The notes under the pieces are model-generated. The model was not told the DNA's origin, did not search any database, and saw nothing but the letters and a program-made list of their open reading frames with translations. From contig SSNU01000147.1 in the NCBI GenBank assembly GCA_012064415.1, positions 70,117-134,116 on the forward strand: a stretch of 64,000 nucleotides of DNA, read 5' to 3'. Positions 34,022-46,067 of the stretch are shown here, piece by piece. Each line of letters opens with the position of its first letter. The first letter of the stretch is position 1. The position numbers were made by a program, and so were the translations under genes. This DNA comes from Gyrodactylus bullatarudis (taxonomy: Eukaryota > Platyhelminthes > Monogenea > Gyrodactylidea > Gyrodactylidae).

Positions 34022-35759
34022 TTATGCTTTAGCATATTTGGAATATTTTTGATTATTTTCAGCCTCAGTGAATAAAGAATATTTTTAGAATATTTTGATA
34101 TTAACATGTATTTAATCAGACTAATTGAATGAAAAACACAAGCCTTCTCTCATTTTGTGTAACTAATATTTTATTTTGTTTCCAATAGATAGTTCAGATA
34201 ATCAAGGATTGTCTATAGAGTTTTTTACTTTAAATGAGTTCTAGGATCATTCAATAAGAAATAAGAGCTTTTCATTCGTCACTTTCTAGTGAATAGTCTT
34301 AACTTAAAAACTAAAGTTTGAAATCTTATATTTTAAGGAAAAGTTTTATGATGTCTTCTGTTAAGTTTCTAAGCATATTTAAAGATCATCTAAAAATCAA
34401 CACAAGTGATAAGCTTGTTAACAAATTTTGCCCAGAAATAGAAATTTATCCTAAGAATACTGATTGAATTTTTAAAAAAAGAAATTATTTCTAGCATTTT
34501 CACAGATTTTTTGGCATATAAAAAGCATATTCATGTAGAATATTTTAGGGAATATATTCCAAAAAAATTGGTATATTTCTGGATGCCCTGGTAATGAGTA
34601 ACAGTTGATGTACGAGTCTGATGAAGTTGAATATTTATAGCTGTAATTAGAAATTAGAATGGGTCTTTTCTTGAAATTCTTATCATCAGTTTAATCTTAG
34701 TTTATATCTTACAGTCCTAATAAGCGAGTTTTGAGTCATTACGAAATCAGTTTATCTTTAGAATAAATAGTTACTCAAAAGTACTCATTTATGAAGTATC
34801 TAGCTTTACAATCAAGAGCTCTGCAGATATACAGAATGTATCCAAACTAAGTGAAATAAATGACAAGTTTGTCAGAACACCAACATGTCTTGTCACCCTT
34901 GAATTTTTGCACAAATAGTAAAATTCAAATTGATACCAAAGAGTTTTCTTGCTTGAGATTTCTGATCATCGTCTTGAGCGTATTTATGCCGTGCTTTCTG
35001 ACGAAGATGAGAATCAAATTGTTCAATGCTTTATTCTGAAGAGAATGATCAAAACTCGATTCCTAAATTGAAGAAATTTCACTTTGATTTCAAACCGGGA
35101 CTGGGCATAAATCTTTCGGTATATTTCTTTCTATTCCAAAAACAATCTTTAGGATTTTCCAAGGAAATGTAGACCCGAAGAAATCCAGAGAACACAGGCC
35201 ATATTTTCTGAATAAATCCCTTTAGTTTATTAGAAGACTTATATTATAGCTTAATCTGATCTCTGTTTTGTACACACTCGTATCGTGCACTTATCTCGGT
35301 CTCAGGACTTAACCCTTCTCTCGGTTCGTAGATATGCAATGCATTCTTAGTCAAGAAATTTTCTGAGTCTTATTCCATTTCTGATGATGAATGTATTCTG
35401 AGAAACTCAAAATATGAATCTAATTATTTATTAGCTGTTTTTAATTTCGGCTGTTTTTTTTTGGTTAAGATATCACTCTCCTATCCAAAGTTATTACAAA
35501 TCAAAGTATGGTTGGGGTCCGTATGAAACCCACTTCCAGGGCGAGGGTTAATACAATATACGAGTAATCTGATTTTAAATTGGTCATATCAGACTTGAAA
35601 TTTTCTTTGCTTTATTCCTCTCTTCATTAACCAGATGATTTTAGGATTTCTTGTAGACCCTGTAGTCTTTATCATTTCTAAATTAAAAATTTTATTGTAC
35701 AGTTTATTTTGGGTTTTTATTTACAGTTTTTATTTTCATATTACATATGAAATTTTTGT
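34022..35759. other. gene-free stretch beyond the tectonic 3' end
   Basis: No gene or element boundary is recognised. If the last tectonic exon is assigned correctly, its 3' UTR and poly(A) site would lie in the right part of this interval (reading leftwards). Confidence 0.45.
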
Positions 35760-38700
35760 TCAACAAAAAAATACTACACCACTAATAGGTGGGATACTTA
35801 AAGCAATTTTCAGCCCATAACTTGAAATATTAAATCAAATTAAGAAAGTCAAAATTTAGAATTTTTAAATAAGGGAAAAATCGCATACCTTTTTGAAAAA
35901 CTTTTTGTACTTTCTCGAATAAACTTGTCAGAAATTTTAATTTTCTATTCATTGGTAAAAGTTAATTGAATTTATTCATGAAATAATCCAGTAGATAAGA
36001 GTGCATAAAATAAATGAATGCAATGTAACTGTAGTAGTGAACTTACTTGAGTAGAGAATTTCCCTCGGACATATTCAATTCTTGCTGCAACAATTCGGTA
36101 TTGTGGATTAGTCAAACTACCAAACTTGGCATACTTTATCTTTAACTCCTTTCCCAAAATGATATTCGAGCAACCTCTAATAAAAAAGTCAAAATATAAT
36201 AAGGCTAATTCGAGATTCTATGATTCAACAAAATTCTCAGTTTTTTTCATCAAGAAATGGAATTGGACCATTTCAATAGCATATAAAAAATAATAATAAA
36301 GAATTACTTGTAAGTAAATTGTAAAAATAATTTATTCAGTTGGGTAGGGCAGATTATTCTGTCTTGACGTGTGATCACTGGGCCGGTAAAAAGTCGAAAA
36401 TTGCTAATTTAAGCCATAGAATAAACAGCTCATTTTAGTTCTAATGATATTTACAGTTCGAGTAGTATTTTTTTATAAGCGAGATAAAATGTCAATAAAA
36501 ATCGACAATCCTTTCTCAATGCTAGAGCATGTTCTAACAATGAATTCAAGACTGGATATCTAAAAATGCTATTACATCATATTTTGTATTAAATATAGTA
36601 ATAAATTTATTACTACTATTATTATTACTAATAATATATAAGATAAATACATTTCATGTAATTTTAATTTACCTAGGAAAAATATCAATTTCGTAAGCTC
36701 AAAAATGTCGAAATATTTTACCGGCCTAGAGATCACATATCTAATTCAGGGATGGATGAAGTTAAAATGAAATCACAAGCTTAAAATTTTTGACCAATCC
36801 AAAAAAATACGGTTTAGAAACAGCATGAAAAAAGATATAACAATTAGGGTTAATTCCAAAAATCACCCCAAGAAAATTTTTTTTCCAAAAATCACACCAA
36901 AGGAAAAAATTTTCCAAAAATCTCCCCAAAACAAAGAATCACCCCAATGAAAATTTCAGCTCTTTTACTCATATCGGTCTCAGCTACGAAACCAAAGAAC
37001 AAGTGAAAAGTTTTGTCATGGACCACTCAATCGCTATTCAGAAGTCATTCAAAGTGAAGAAAAATACAGAGAAAGCTTATATTTGGAAATGCTAAGATTG
37101 TGAAGCTTTCATACGTTTTAGTGCAAGAAAAGATGGACGATTCTATTCAACTTTTTTTCAAGGTCATACGTGTACACCTTTGAGCTGTGTAGTCAAAAAG
37201 GAAAAAATTTCGCAGATATTAAATCCTTTTCAACAAAATATTGAGCAGTTTCGTCCTAAGAATGGCATGAATATTCTCAAAAATGAATTCAGTATCGACA
37301 GTTGCTACAAAAACGTCTGGAGATCATTGAAAATCAATTCAGAAACAAAATAAAATAGTTTATTGAACAGCTATTCAAAATTCGAGAGTCTTATTGAATG
37401 GTGTAACCTAAATGATCCAAATTCTCTTTGCAACCTACAAAAATGTTGTAGAATATCTTAGTGAAATTTCTGTTGCAAATTGGGCCAATTTTGCATTCCC
37501 TAAATGACGCTTTGGGATTTTAACTTTAAATTTTGCTGAATCATTGAATGCAAGTCTATTGAAAATAAGAGAAAATCATCCATTCAATATCACAATTTCG
37601 TGAATGAATTTATTGTCAGATAAATTCTTAGAACGGCTTAATTTCTATTCGAAAATTGAAAGGGAACTTTCTCCTTACATAGAACCTTAGCTGGAAAAAA
37701 ACTTACGCGAATCTAGGTTTTTACAAATTTTCGCCACTCCTAAAGATGATCTATTTTATGTTTCTCAAGATCGCAGTAGTGAAATAAGAAGAGTCGTTAA
37801 TTTCAATAAACTCCAATGCTCTTGTAGTTCCCGCTGAAAAATATGTTCCAAATGAATTCAAAGTAATCTCCTTGAAAGCAGCTTACTCGGAGATTATCAT
37901 GCTGTGTGACGTCGAAAATCTGAAAGGTTAGAAGCCTACAGAATAAATAAAAAACGTTGAAGACCATGTAAAAGCCGTAAAAAATCAAAAGCTGAAAAAA
38001 AATGTAATGAAATTTAGTGTTCAATATAATTATTGCTTGTTATTTAAAAAAAGTATTTTCTTTTGAAAATTTTCGGGGTGATTATCGGAAATTTTTTTTC
38101 TTTGGGGTGATTTTTGGAATTAACCCTAACAATTAAATAGTCAAAAATAGCATTCGATTTTGAATAGCAAAATTATTTTTGAGAGGAAATATCCTTGATT
38201 CTTAAGAATGTTAATTCCATAATTCTCATGAATATTCTAGCAATATATCAAAATTAGCATCACCCTAAATATCATCGTATTGCCATTAGATAAAATTTGG
38301 AAAAAAATTATTTTTCAAATTTCGATTAGGTACCAAAATCCTTTAAACTTAGAACTGAAAATTTTTATTGATTTGAATGTGGTAGAGTGATCAAAAGAAT
38401 GCTTACAGGATCAAAATTAGACAGAGAAAAAGATTATTACAGTACCATTAAATTTTCGATAGGGAAAATGAGCAAGAAATCGAAACTCATAAACGATAAC
38501 GAGGTGAAGCATTAGATCAGACTCAGCATAATTGAATTTCTTATCTAATTCTGAGCATTCCTTTGGCCACCCTCCCACATCAATAAAAAATTTTCAGCTC
38601 AAAATTTAAAAAAATGTGAATTTGCCGCCAACTCTATGCATTTAGAATAGGCCATAATTTTCATAAAAGATGACATTTTCAAATTTTTCTTTCTTCATAC

Positions 38701-41700
38701 ATGGTTAATGTGGGCATCATGATCTGAATCCTGATTGACATGAAGAATCTTCATTAAAGATGAGAATTTACCATTTTTATAAAAATCTCAATATTTTTCT
38801 ACAGAAAGTCAGGAAAAAATTATTTTTCGAATTCCATAATGAAATGAGACAATAAGTTTTTTTGGAATCCTACTCATGTTTCCCACTTTTACCAGTAGAA
38901 GAAAAAAATTATTTTTAATGAAAAATATGGCAATTTTTCAAATTTCGATTTGGCTCCAAAATCCCATTTTTCGAACTTTGAACCGATTTGAAAGTGAGAG
39001 GCTGATCGAAAGAGTTTCTTCAAGATCAGGATTAGACAAGAAAGCTGACTAGCATTGTCAAATTATCGACAGTTACCCCATTTTTGAGAGATTTTGAATT
39101 ATCGGAATTTCTTTGATTTTCAAGTAGTGAAAATGATCAAAAAATCGAAATTCAAAAACGATAATGAGGTCAATCATCATATAAGATTCAGTTGAATTGA
39201 TTTTCTCGTCTAATCTTGATCCTGAAAAGTCTCTTTTGATCAACCTCCAACTTTCAAATCAACAAAAATTTTCAGCTCAAATTTCGAAAAAATGGGTATT
39301 TGGCGCCAAATCGAAATTTGAAAAATTGCCTTTACATTAATTAATTCCCATCTTCATATTGAATAGGTGTAATCCATGTAATTTGGAACGATGGATATAA
39401 AAAATGAACTTTTATAATTACTGTAATTAAAAAACAACAACAATAACTAAGTATTGATCTGAATTCATTCTCTCGGAGATAATAATACAAGTCTTCAAAA
39501 ACAAATCCAAATTGTATGCAAACTTTTCAATAGTACAAATCTAATGCAAAATAAGTATTATATAATAGTAGATAAAAGAGGCATTGTCGGTTTGTACACC
39601 ACACTGCATAGTTCACAAAGATTTGTTTATAAAAAAATGGTCAAATTCATTATTACTCAAAACTTGTTATAAGTGAGATTTTGTTTTTAAAAAAAACAAG
39701 AGAAAGAATTATGGTGCATACGTAGAATTATTTCATTGATCTTTTACTACCAGCATTTTGATTAATTTTTCCCAATGCAACATATTTCTGATTATGTAGA
39801 TTTCTCATAATCATTCAGGGGCGAAATATTAAAATATCTAAGTAGATTTCTGTCCTTTTTTGGTATTCATAATTAGGAAGGTTCAATTCACTCAAGCTGA
39901 TCAGAGAAATATTTCACATGTGACATTACTTTGTGTATAAATGTGACTCAACATCAAATGAGCATTGCTCAAATAATTTCTTTTTCTGTAGACTTTTTAT
40001 TGAAGATGAGATAAATTTTTATCTGAATGGACCCCTCTCTTACAAAGAGCTCTATAGAATAGAACTGGTTTATTTCTTTTTATAGTTAAGATGTATGCAG
40101 TCCTACACTCTAAATATGCGCCAAGCTGAATGGACAATATAACCTTGGTACTTGATATCATATGAATCATATGACCACTTAATTTTACTCCATGTTCTAC
40201 TATCACTGAGAACCAGATTACGAATAGATTTTATTGAAGCACGTGTCGAAAAATGCTACACCATTATGTCATTTAGTTTTAAAAATCCAGAATTTTTTAA
40301 ATCGCCGCTCAATTTTCTATGAATTATTAATACCCAATCATGTCCGTGGGTTATTGTGGGAAAAATGGCCATAATGTAGGATGACTTTCACGCTTTAAAA
40401 ATATGCAAAACATGATCTGAGCACTAAATTTATTTTTTGAGAATACGGTCTTCTTAAATATTATGTAAAATTTCGAAAAACTGAAAATCCTTAAATAGAT
40501 TATCTTTTTCCTTTAGGATATAACTAGGCTGGTAATTCTTAAATTGTAACTACAGTTGGTATTCAAAATTTTATACTGGTTAGGATACATTACACGTTGC
40601 GGCAAAAATAAACTTTTTTTTTGTGCTCGAATGAAAATGACACTACAGTTTTTCATGCCGAGTTCAATGGTGCGTTTCTTTTTAGAGTAAAAATTTGTTT
40701 GTAATCTACAGCTCAATCTGAAAATTTTGCGATCATGGTTTCCTAAAAATCAGGCTATATATTTTTTTATGTGAAATATTCATATAAGAGCTCATTCGAA
40801 AGCTAAATAAATCTTCGCGTATTTTAAAATTTCGTAACTCCAATCAAATCGTCAGGACAAGCCTTTAATTGACGAAAATTGGTGTTTAGTCACTTGTAAA
40901 TTTTTAAATTAGGATAGAGGATGAAATTTGCTTTTTTTCAATCAGCTCAAGCATTCTCGGCTTGACACAAGTCTCAATACACAATGCTAATCTCTTCCCT
41001 CAATGATACAAAAATACTTTTAAATGATTTGTGTAATTTAATCATTGAATGAATATTGGAGTTGAGCGAAAAAGAATAAAAACACATCTTGGAATTACGT
41101 AATAATCTGTCAATCATTTGTTATTGATTTTTTCAAGATGCCTCTAGGAAATTCGATCTTGAGTTCCCGAATGAAAACATCTATTTTCAATGATGAAAGG
41201 AAATCGATACCGTAAATTTAACTCTAGTTTACAATGATAAAAAGACAGAAACCTTCATATAGAGTTGAATACATGTGAAATTCTTATTTTGACTTTATTC
41301 AAATCTATCATCAGTACTCAAGAATTCGAATATGTTATGTATATTTTTTGGAATCCTAATCACGTTGCCCACTTTTACGATTTGAAAAAAAAATTTTATG
41401 AAAAATATGGTCATTTTTTAAATTAGAATTTGGCGCATTTTTTCTATCTTTTATCTGAAAATTTTTACTGATTTGAGAGTGAGAGAGTGATCAAAAATTG
41501 GTATTCACGATCACTATTCTAGAGTAAGATGTAACTTTGTGTAATGAACAACAAAATTGAAACAGTAGTTTCACGATCGGAATTATTATAAATTGTATAT
41601 TTACTTGCAAGTAGCTATATGAATTTCGACTTACATTTTAATTGGAATTGGTTTTGTTTCAACTGGGAACACAATTTTGATCCAATCTTGGTCAACCCTT

Positions 41701-43095
41701 GTCGAACTTGAATTGGCCCATATAGCAATATAATCCAAGTTTGAGATTGCAGAGAAAGTTGAGTCCTTGACAATTTCCACTGGATCATTTCTCAGATGCA
41801 ATAATATTTTCTCTTGTAATTGGTTGCACAAATTTTGTAAATTCTTTCTACCTGACTCATTTATGTCAAAAAACTTGGCTGGAACTCTAAATTTGTTATA
41901 GGAAATAGCTCTAAATTACTCAATATTACAAAAGGATTTTGAATCTTCTCCAAAATTAATTGGCATATAATCCTTTGACTGGAGATTTTGGTTAAAGCAG
42001 GGGCTATTATGGATTACGCCAATCTGTCCATAATGGATTATTTTTGTAATGCTTTCATCTTTGGCCAATTGAGTTGTCCTAGAGTAAATGGCTATTCTAT
42101 TGCTATCTCCTTTCCCAAACATCAACGGCAACCCGATTACATAGCCAGGGTTGCCAATTTTAACATGAATTGATGTCTTATCATTGTTTAGAATAAAATC
42201 AACTGAATATTTTTGTATGATATCAACCAAAGTATCAAGTAGGATAACTTCAAGCAGTACATTTTTGATTTGACCAAGTAAATCATAAACAAAAATATAG
42301 CTTATTTTTTCCAAAACGTTCAAGCAGGTTCCATTGCCTGGCATAGAATATAACGGAGGGCAATTTATTTGAACATTTGACTTGTAACATTTTATTGTGG
42401 GAGCAATTGATTTTTGACTAGAAAATAAGGATTTTTCTGCTAGAGAAGGATTTGAGAAAATCGAAAACGTTGTGATGACATTTGCAACAGGACTCAAGCC
42501 TGGTGGAACATAAAAATCTGAGCATGTGGCTGTAAACTTTTGAAGACAATTTGACTGGTAATTTTTAAGGAATTCTTTAAAAAATTTTAAGAAACTTTGC
42601 TTACTAATCTTATTTGAGTAATCACATTCGCTTTGAGATATGATATTTGGAATATAAAGACTATCAATAGTTTTTTCGAGGAAAGATGCGTAAATATCAT
42701 CATTTTCGTAGTAAAAGCTTTCTATTTTTGCGGCAGAATCTTTCTTGGGAGTAAAATCTTTGAATTGGACATTGATTAATCCAGTTTGAATGTCTAAGTT
42801 ATCAAAAATATTACTATTTACTATTAATTTCAATACACATTAAAGATGTGGAGTTCTTTTTTACTTTTTCGATGCCTGAACTAGTGATGATATAATCCTC
42901 AAAGGAGCACAGGTTTGAAAAACGGTTGGAATTAATGCAAGAGTTGAACATTGAAATAACTTCATTACTGCATTCGGGATCACAACAACAGTCTAAATCG
43001 CAGAGCTCCGAGGACAAATTACAGTCACAAAACTGATCACCATTCACAAAAACCAAGTATAAACTTAAATGAATTATTATCGGCCTGTTTATCAT
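35760..43095 (-). CDS. TCTN: tectonic family protein of the ciliary transition zone (6 exons)
   Basis: Exons: 43095-42822, 42793-41930, 41908-41635, 36176-36047, 35944-35889, 35820-35760 (last two tentative); about 552 residues. It starts with a hydrophobic signal peptide (MINRPIIIHLSLYLVFV). Then follows the Cys-rich signature CDCNLSSELCDLDCCCDPEC, the middle GNPGYVIGLPL, and near the end KYAKFGSLTNPQYRIV, all diagnostic of tectonics. Tectonics sit in the transition zone with the MKS/B9 complex and gate membrane protein entry into cilia. Introns of 28 and 21 bp (42794-42821, 41909-41929) are needed to keep frame; the 21-bp one removes an in-frame TAA. One intron is 5.5 kb and full of transposons. 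The paralogue (1, 2 or 3) cannot be assigned. Confidence 0.85.
36847..38126 (+). mobile_element. MULE-B element, 1,280 bp, 9-bp TSD, broken transposase
   Basis: Ends GGGTTAATTCCAAAAATCACC and its reverse complement are flanked by TAACAATTA on both sides (36838-36846, 38127-38135). The plus strand contains broken coding remnants. One is a FLYWCH-like module (KAYIWKC-stop-DCEAFIRFSARKDGRF then FFQGHTCTPLS); another is a segment resembling the SWIM-region CSC; the C-terminal piece is shared with 23281-23920. The catalytic core is mostly deleted. It lies in the large intron of tectonic. Confidence 0.8.
38320..39375. repeat. cluster of family A fold-back copies
   Basis: Two or three overlapping copies. 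The unit has ends with 'tttggcgccaaaatcccattttttcgaactttg' and the mirror image, and a centre with 'gactagcattgtcaaattatcgacag' and 'gaaaatgatcaaaaaatcgaaattc'. Copies differ by a few per cent from that at 63.41 kb. They lie in the 5.5-kb tectonic intron. Confidence 0.65.
39376..41339. other. intron sequence without features
   Basis: Part of the large tectonic intron. No exon, RNA gene or clear element seen. Confidence 0.45.
41340..41510. repeat. family A half-copy
   Basis: It carries the end words 'ttggaatcctaatcacgttgcccacttttacgatttg' and 'gatttgagagtgagagagtgatcaaaa'; only one arm is present. It lies 120 bp from the splice donor of tectonic exon 3. Confidence 0.5.
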
Positions 43096-43185
43096 TTTGA
43101 AAAGGATAACAATTTCTTTTAAAATGATGTAAACAAAATTAGTTTGTTTAAACATAATAGCGTTTGAATAACATACATCATTAAA
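43096..43185. promoter_or_regulatory. 90-bp divergent promoter interval, tectonic / zinc-finger gene
   Basis: The tectonic start codon (CAT at 43093-43095) and the zinc-finger gene ATG (43186) are 90 bp apart, in opposite directions. The tectonic frame is open upstream to 43221 with other ATGs, but the signal-peptide start at 43095 is the sensible one. The two transcripts may overlap at their 5' ends. Confidence 0.55.
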
Positions 43186-45730
43186 ATGGAAAATCGTCCC
43201 AAAACTTGCGTGTACTACCAAAAAGGGGAGTGCTTAAAAGGCTACAATTGTGAATTTTCCCATCCAACAATTAAATGCCAGAATTATACAAACACAGGGT
43301 GGTGTCAATACGGTCACGCATGCCATTACTATCATGATCCAAAATTGACCACTGAAAAAACAGCACAGCCAAAGGCTAAAAAAATATGTCCCTATTTTCT
43401 CAATAATCAATGCAAATATGGAGACTATTGTTCCGTTTCTCATGACATTGATTCTATCGCTGATTCAACTTCCACGCTATCCCTCGAAGAATATCGGAAC
43501 ATGATGAAGATGAAAAGTTATAATGCGACTCGATCAAATAGGGCTTATATTGATAATGATGTTATTCAAGAAAACGTACTAGACCACCAGAACAATCTTT
43601 ATCAAGAACAGACTGTTCATAATAATTTTGATGCACAAAACTTGAAAAATCTTAATGAATTTGAGATTAATCAATTGTTGAAGCAATTCTCTTGCACTGA
43701 TGTTTCTGATATCTGCAAACATTCTACCGGAAAATCTTTAAAGATTATATTCAGACCTTCTGATCCAGAATGGGTAATTTCTACTTTTTAATTCATTCCT
43801 CAGCCCTATGACATTAAAGAAATCCTTCTCGACATTGAAATTCCAAATGAATATCCCTTGCAACCCTTCAAGTTATCAGTGGTAAAGAGTGATGTTATTT
43901 TCAGTCAGTTTCTAAAGTATGTATTGGTTATTTTTCTTATTGCATTTCTTAAAGCCATTTGAATACTCAAATTTCCAATTGGATATTGAATAAACACACC
44001 GAATTAATGTCAATAGGCAAGGTTGAACTTTATTTGACAGCTTTTTTTGCATGGTTCGATTCCAACCTGGAAGAACTTTTCTTTAATGGTCTGTCCAATG
44101 TAAGTTTTCACATTTTATCCTACACTTCTAGTTAAAAGATAGTGACGATAAAGATTCTGATGTCGATGAGCCCTGCTCTTCTTCAAACTCGAGTCAATCT
44201 AAAGACAACAAATTTGAAAATGATGAAATTGACATTATCCAAGATTCAATTCCAGATGCTGAGGGAAATGATGAAAAAATGACGATATCTGTCCAGGTTC
44301 AAAAACTCAACTTCAAAGATTTCAAGCCCCTTGGTAAATTAGCTATATGCATTGTCAATCATTTGGCAGTCAATATGTTTTGTGTCAAGTGTAAAAACCC
44401 CTTTGTTCAAAATTTCAATCTTCACGGCATAAAGATGGATAAGGCCCCCCAAATCAATTTCATGTCCCTCAAGTCACAGGGACCATATCAGAAGAATTGT
44501 GACAAGTGTCATGAAGTGAGTATTTCAAGTAGGATTGCCTTTACCCCTTCTCTTAAACATGTAAACATTGAAATAAAATCGTAAACAAAGATTTGTTCAT
44601 TTTCACCCAAACTAAGAAGAGGGGCTAGTGAAAATAAAAAAAATGTGACCAATCATGAGTCAGTTTTCATGTACGAAGACGATAGCCTCATTTTTTATTC
44701 TCAACTACTAATTTTATTTTTAGATCATGTGCTTCTTCTATCAAGCCGAAATATGCTCAGAGAAAATACACTCATTCGGATTTATATCTACGATGAATTG
44801 TCAGGCCTACTCTATCCTTGATGACCATGTTGATGCTACTCTACAATGCATAGATTGTGAGAACTTTATCAAAATAAAGGTAAATTGGTCTTCTCTTTTA
44901 ATTAATATCATCATTAAATTCTAAAGAGTTTACACACAGTGTAAATTCATATGAAAGATCATAAAATTTCATTGATCTGAAATCTTGTGAATCTTCTTCT
45001 AAATCTTTTATTAATTGTGTTATTTTTTCGCTTTATTCGATTGAAAATCAAGCAAAATTAATTCATGTTTCTTATCAGCAAAATGGACCCGGATTCGACA
45101 ATAAGATCAATTGCAATAATTGCATAACAATGCTTGGAATTTACTTTTCTAATTTGATTCTCGATAAACCCATAACTTCGAGTTTAACCAAAGGTACACA
45201 TCTTTTTGATTCTTTCCTATTCATTTTAACATAATCCCTTTTATTCCTCCATAGATCAAATTCCATACTGTCACGATTCATTATCCCCTCGAGTAGATAA
45301 CAACAAGGGAAACCAGACCAAGCCAAAATCATCTAATGACGACAGGCCATGGATCAATCATCATATTGTTGAGGGAGAACCTCTACCAAATAATGGTTCT
45401 TGCAAACATTACTCAAAGAGTTATCGTTGGCTTAAATTCCCATGTTGCAATCGTTATTATCCCTGTGATATATGCCATGCAAATGACGTCCAGGATCACC
45501 ATGAAATGAAGTATGCATCGAAGATGCTCTGTGGATTCTGTAGCACTCTTCAACAATACTCATCTGATAAACAATGTACGAATTGTAAAAAGTTTCTTAC
45601 AAACAAAACAACTTCGCATTGGGAAGGAGGAAAAGGCTGTCGAAATAAGACTCTCATGTCCAAGAAAGATTCGCACAAGTACACCTTGCATAATTTGTCT
45701 CCCAACAATAAAAATAAAGTCATTAAATGA
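43186..45730 (+). CDS. CCCH + RWD + CHY-type zinc-finger protein (7 exons)
   Basis: Exons: 43186-43773, 43804-43916, 43955-44099, 44132-44560, 44724-44879, 45079-45193, 45255-45730; all phases agree and give about 673 residues. Three CCCH fingers come first (residues 7-85), an RNA-binding fold. Then an RWD-like domain (about 180-300) with DPEWPYDIKE and YPLQPF. Then an acidic Ser-rich linker, Cys-pair segments, and a C-terminal CHY zinc finger with the signature GSCKHYSKSYRWLKFPCC, CDICHAND, MLCGFCS and HWEGGKGCR. CHY fingers occur in RCHY1-type ubiquitin ligases and in fungal proteins; no RING is seen here. The role is unknown. The introns of 30, 38 and 32 bp are strong evidence for ultrashort splicing. 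The junction at 44560/44724 is the least certain. Confidence 0.85.
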
Positions 45731-46067
45731 GAACTAATTTCTTTTCAATTCATAGAACAGCGTTAGGATTTTTCCCTACACTCCAACTGCTAACTATATA
45801 ATGGACTAAACAGATTTTTGACTCAGACTCACTGTTGAAAGGGACTAAACTGTTTAATTTTAAGTGTGTATGAGAAATAAATTCTACTCTGGTTGTGTTT
45901 AAGAAATTACGTAGCTCTGAAAAAAGCTTGACGAACAAATGCCAGGTTTCTTTCCACCCTTTGCACCTGAGTATGCTTGGTTGCATTGTTTACATATAGG
46001 TTGAATTGAATTTTTCATTTGAAAATTCTATAAAACTGTTCTACAATTGACTGAGTATTAACATGAA
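45731..46067. other. 337-bp intergenic interval
   Basis: It must hold the 3' end of the zinc-finger gene and the promoter of the monooxygenase gene. AATAAAAATAAAG just before the zinc-finger stop codon could serve as a poly(A) signal. Nothing else is recognised. Confidence 0.5.

Noticed and set aside
35972..36157. ATG-initiated small protein of 61 codons on the minus strand
   Set aside because: The conserved part is tectonic exon 4 read past its splice donor; not a separate gene.
45141..45332. 63-codon minus-strand ORF
   Set aside because: Antisense to exons 6-7 of the CCCH/CHY gene.
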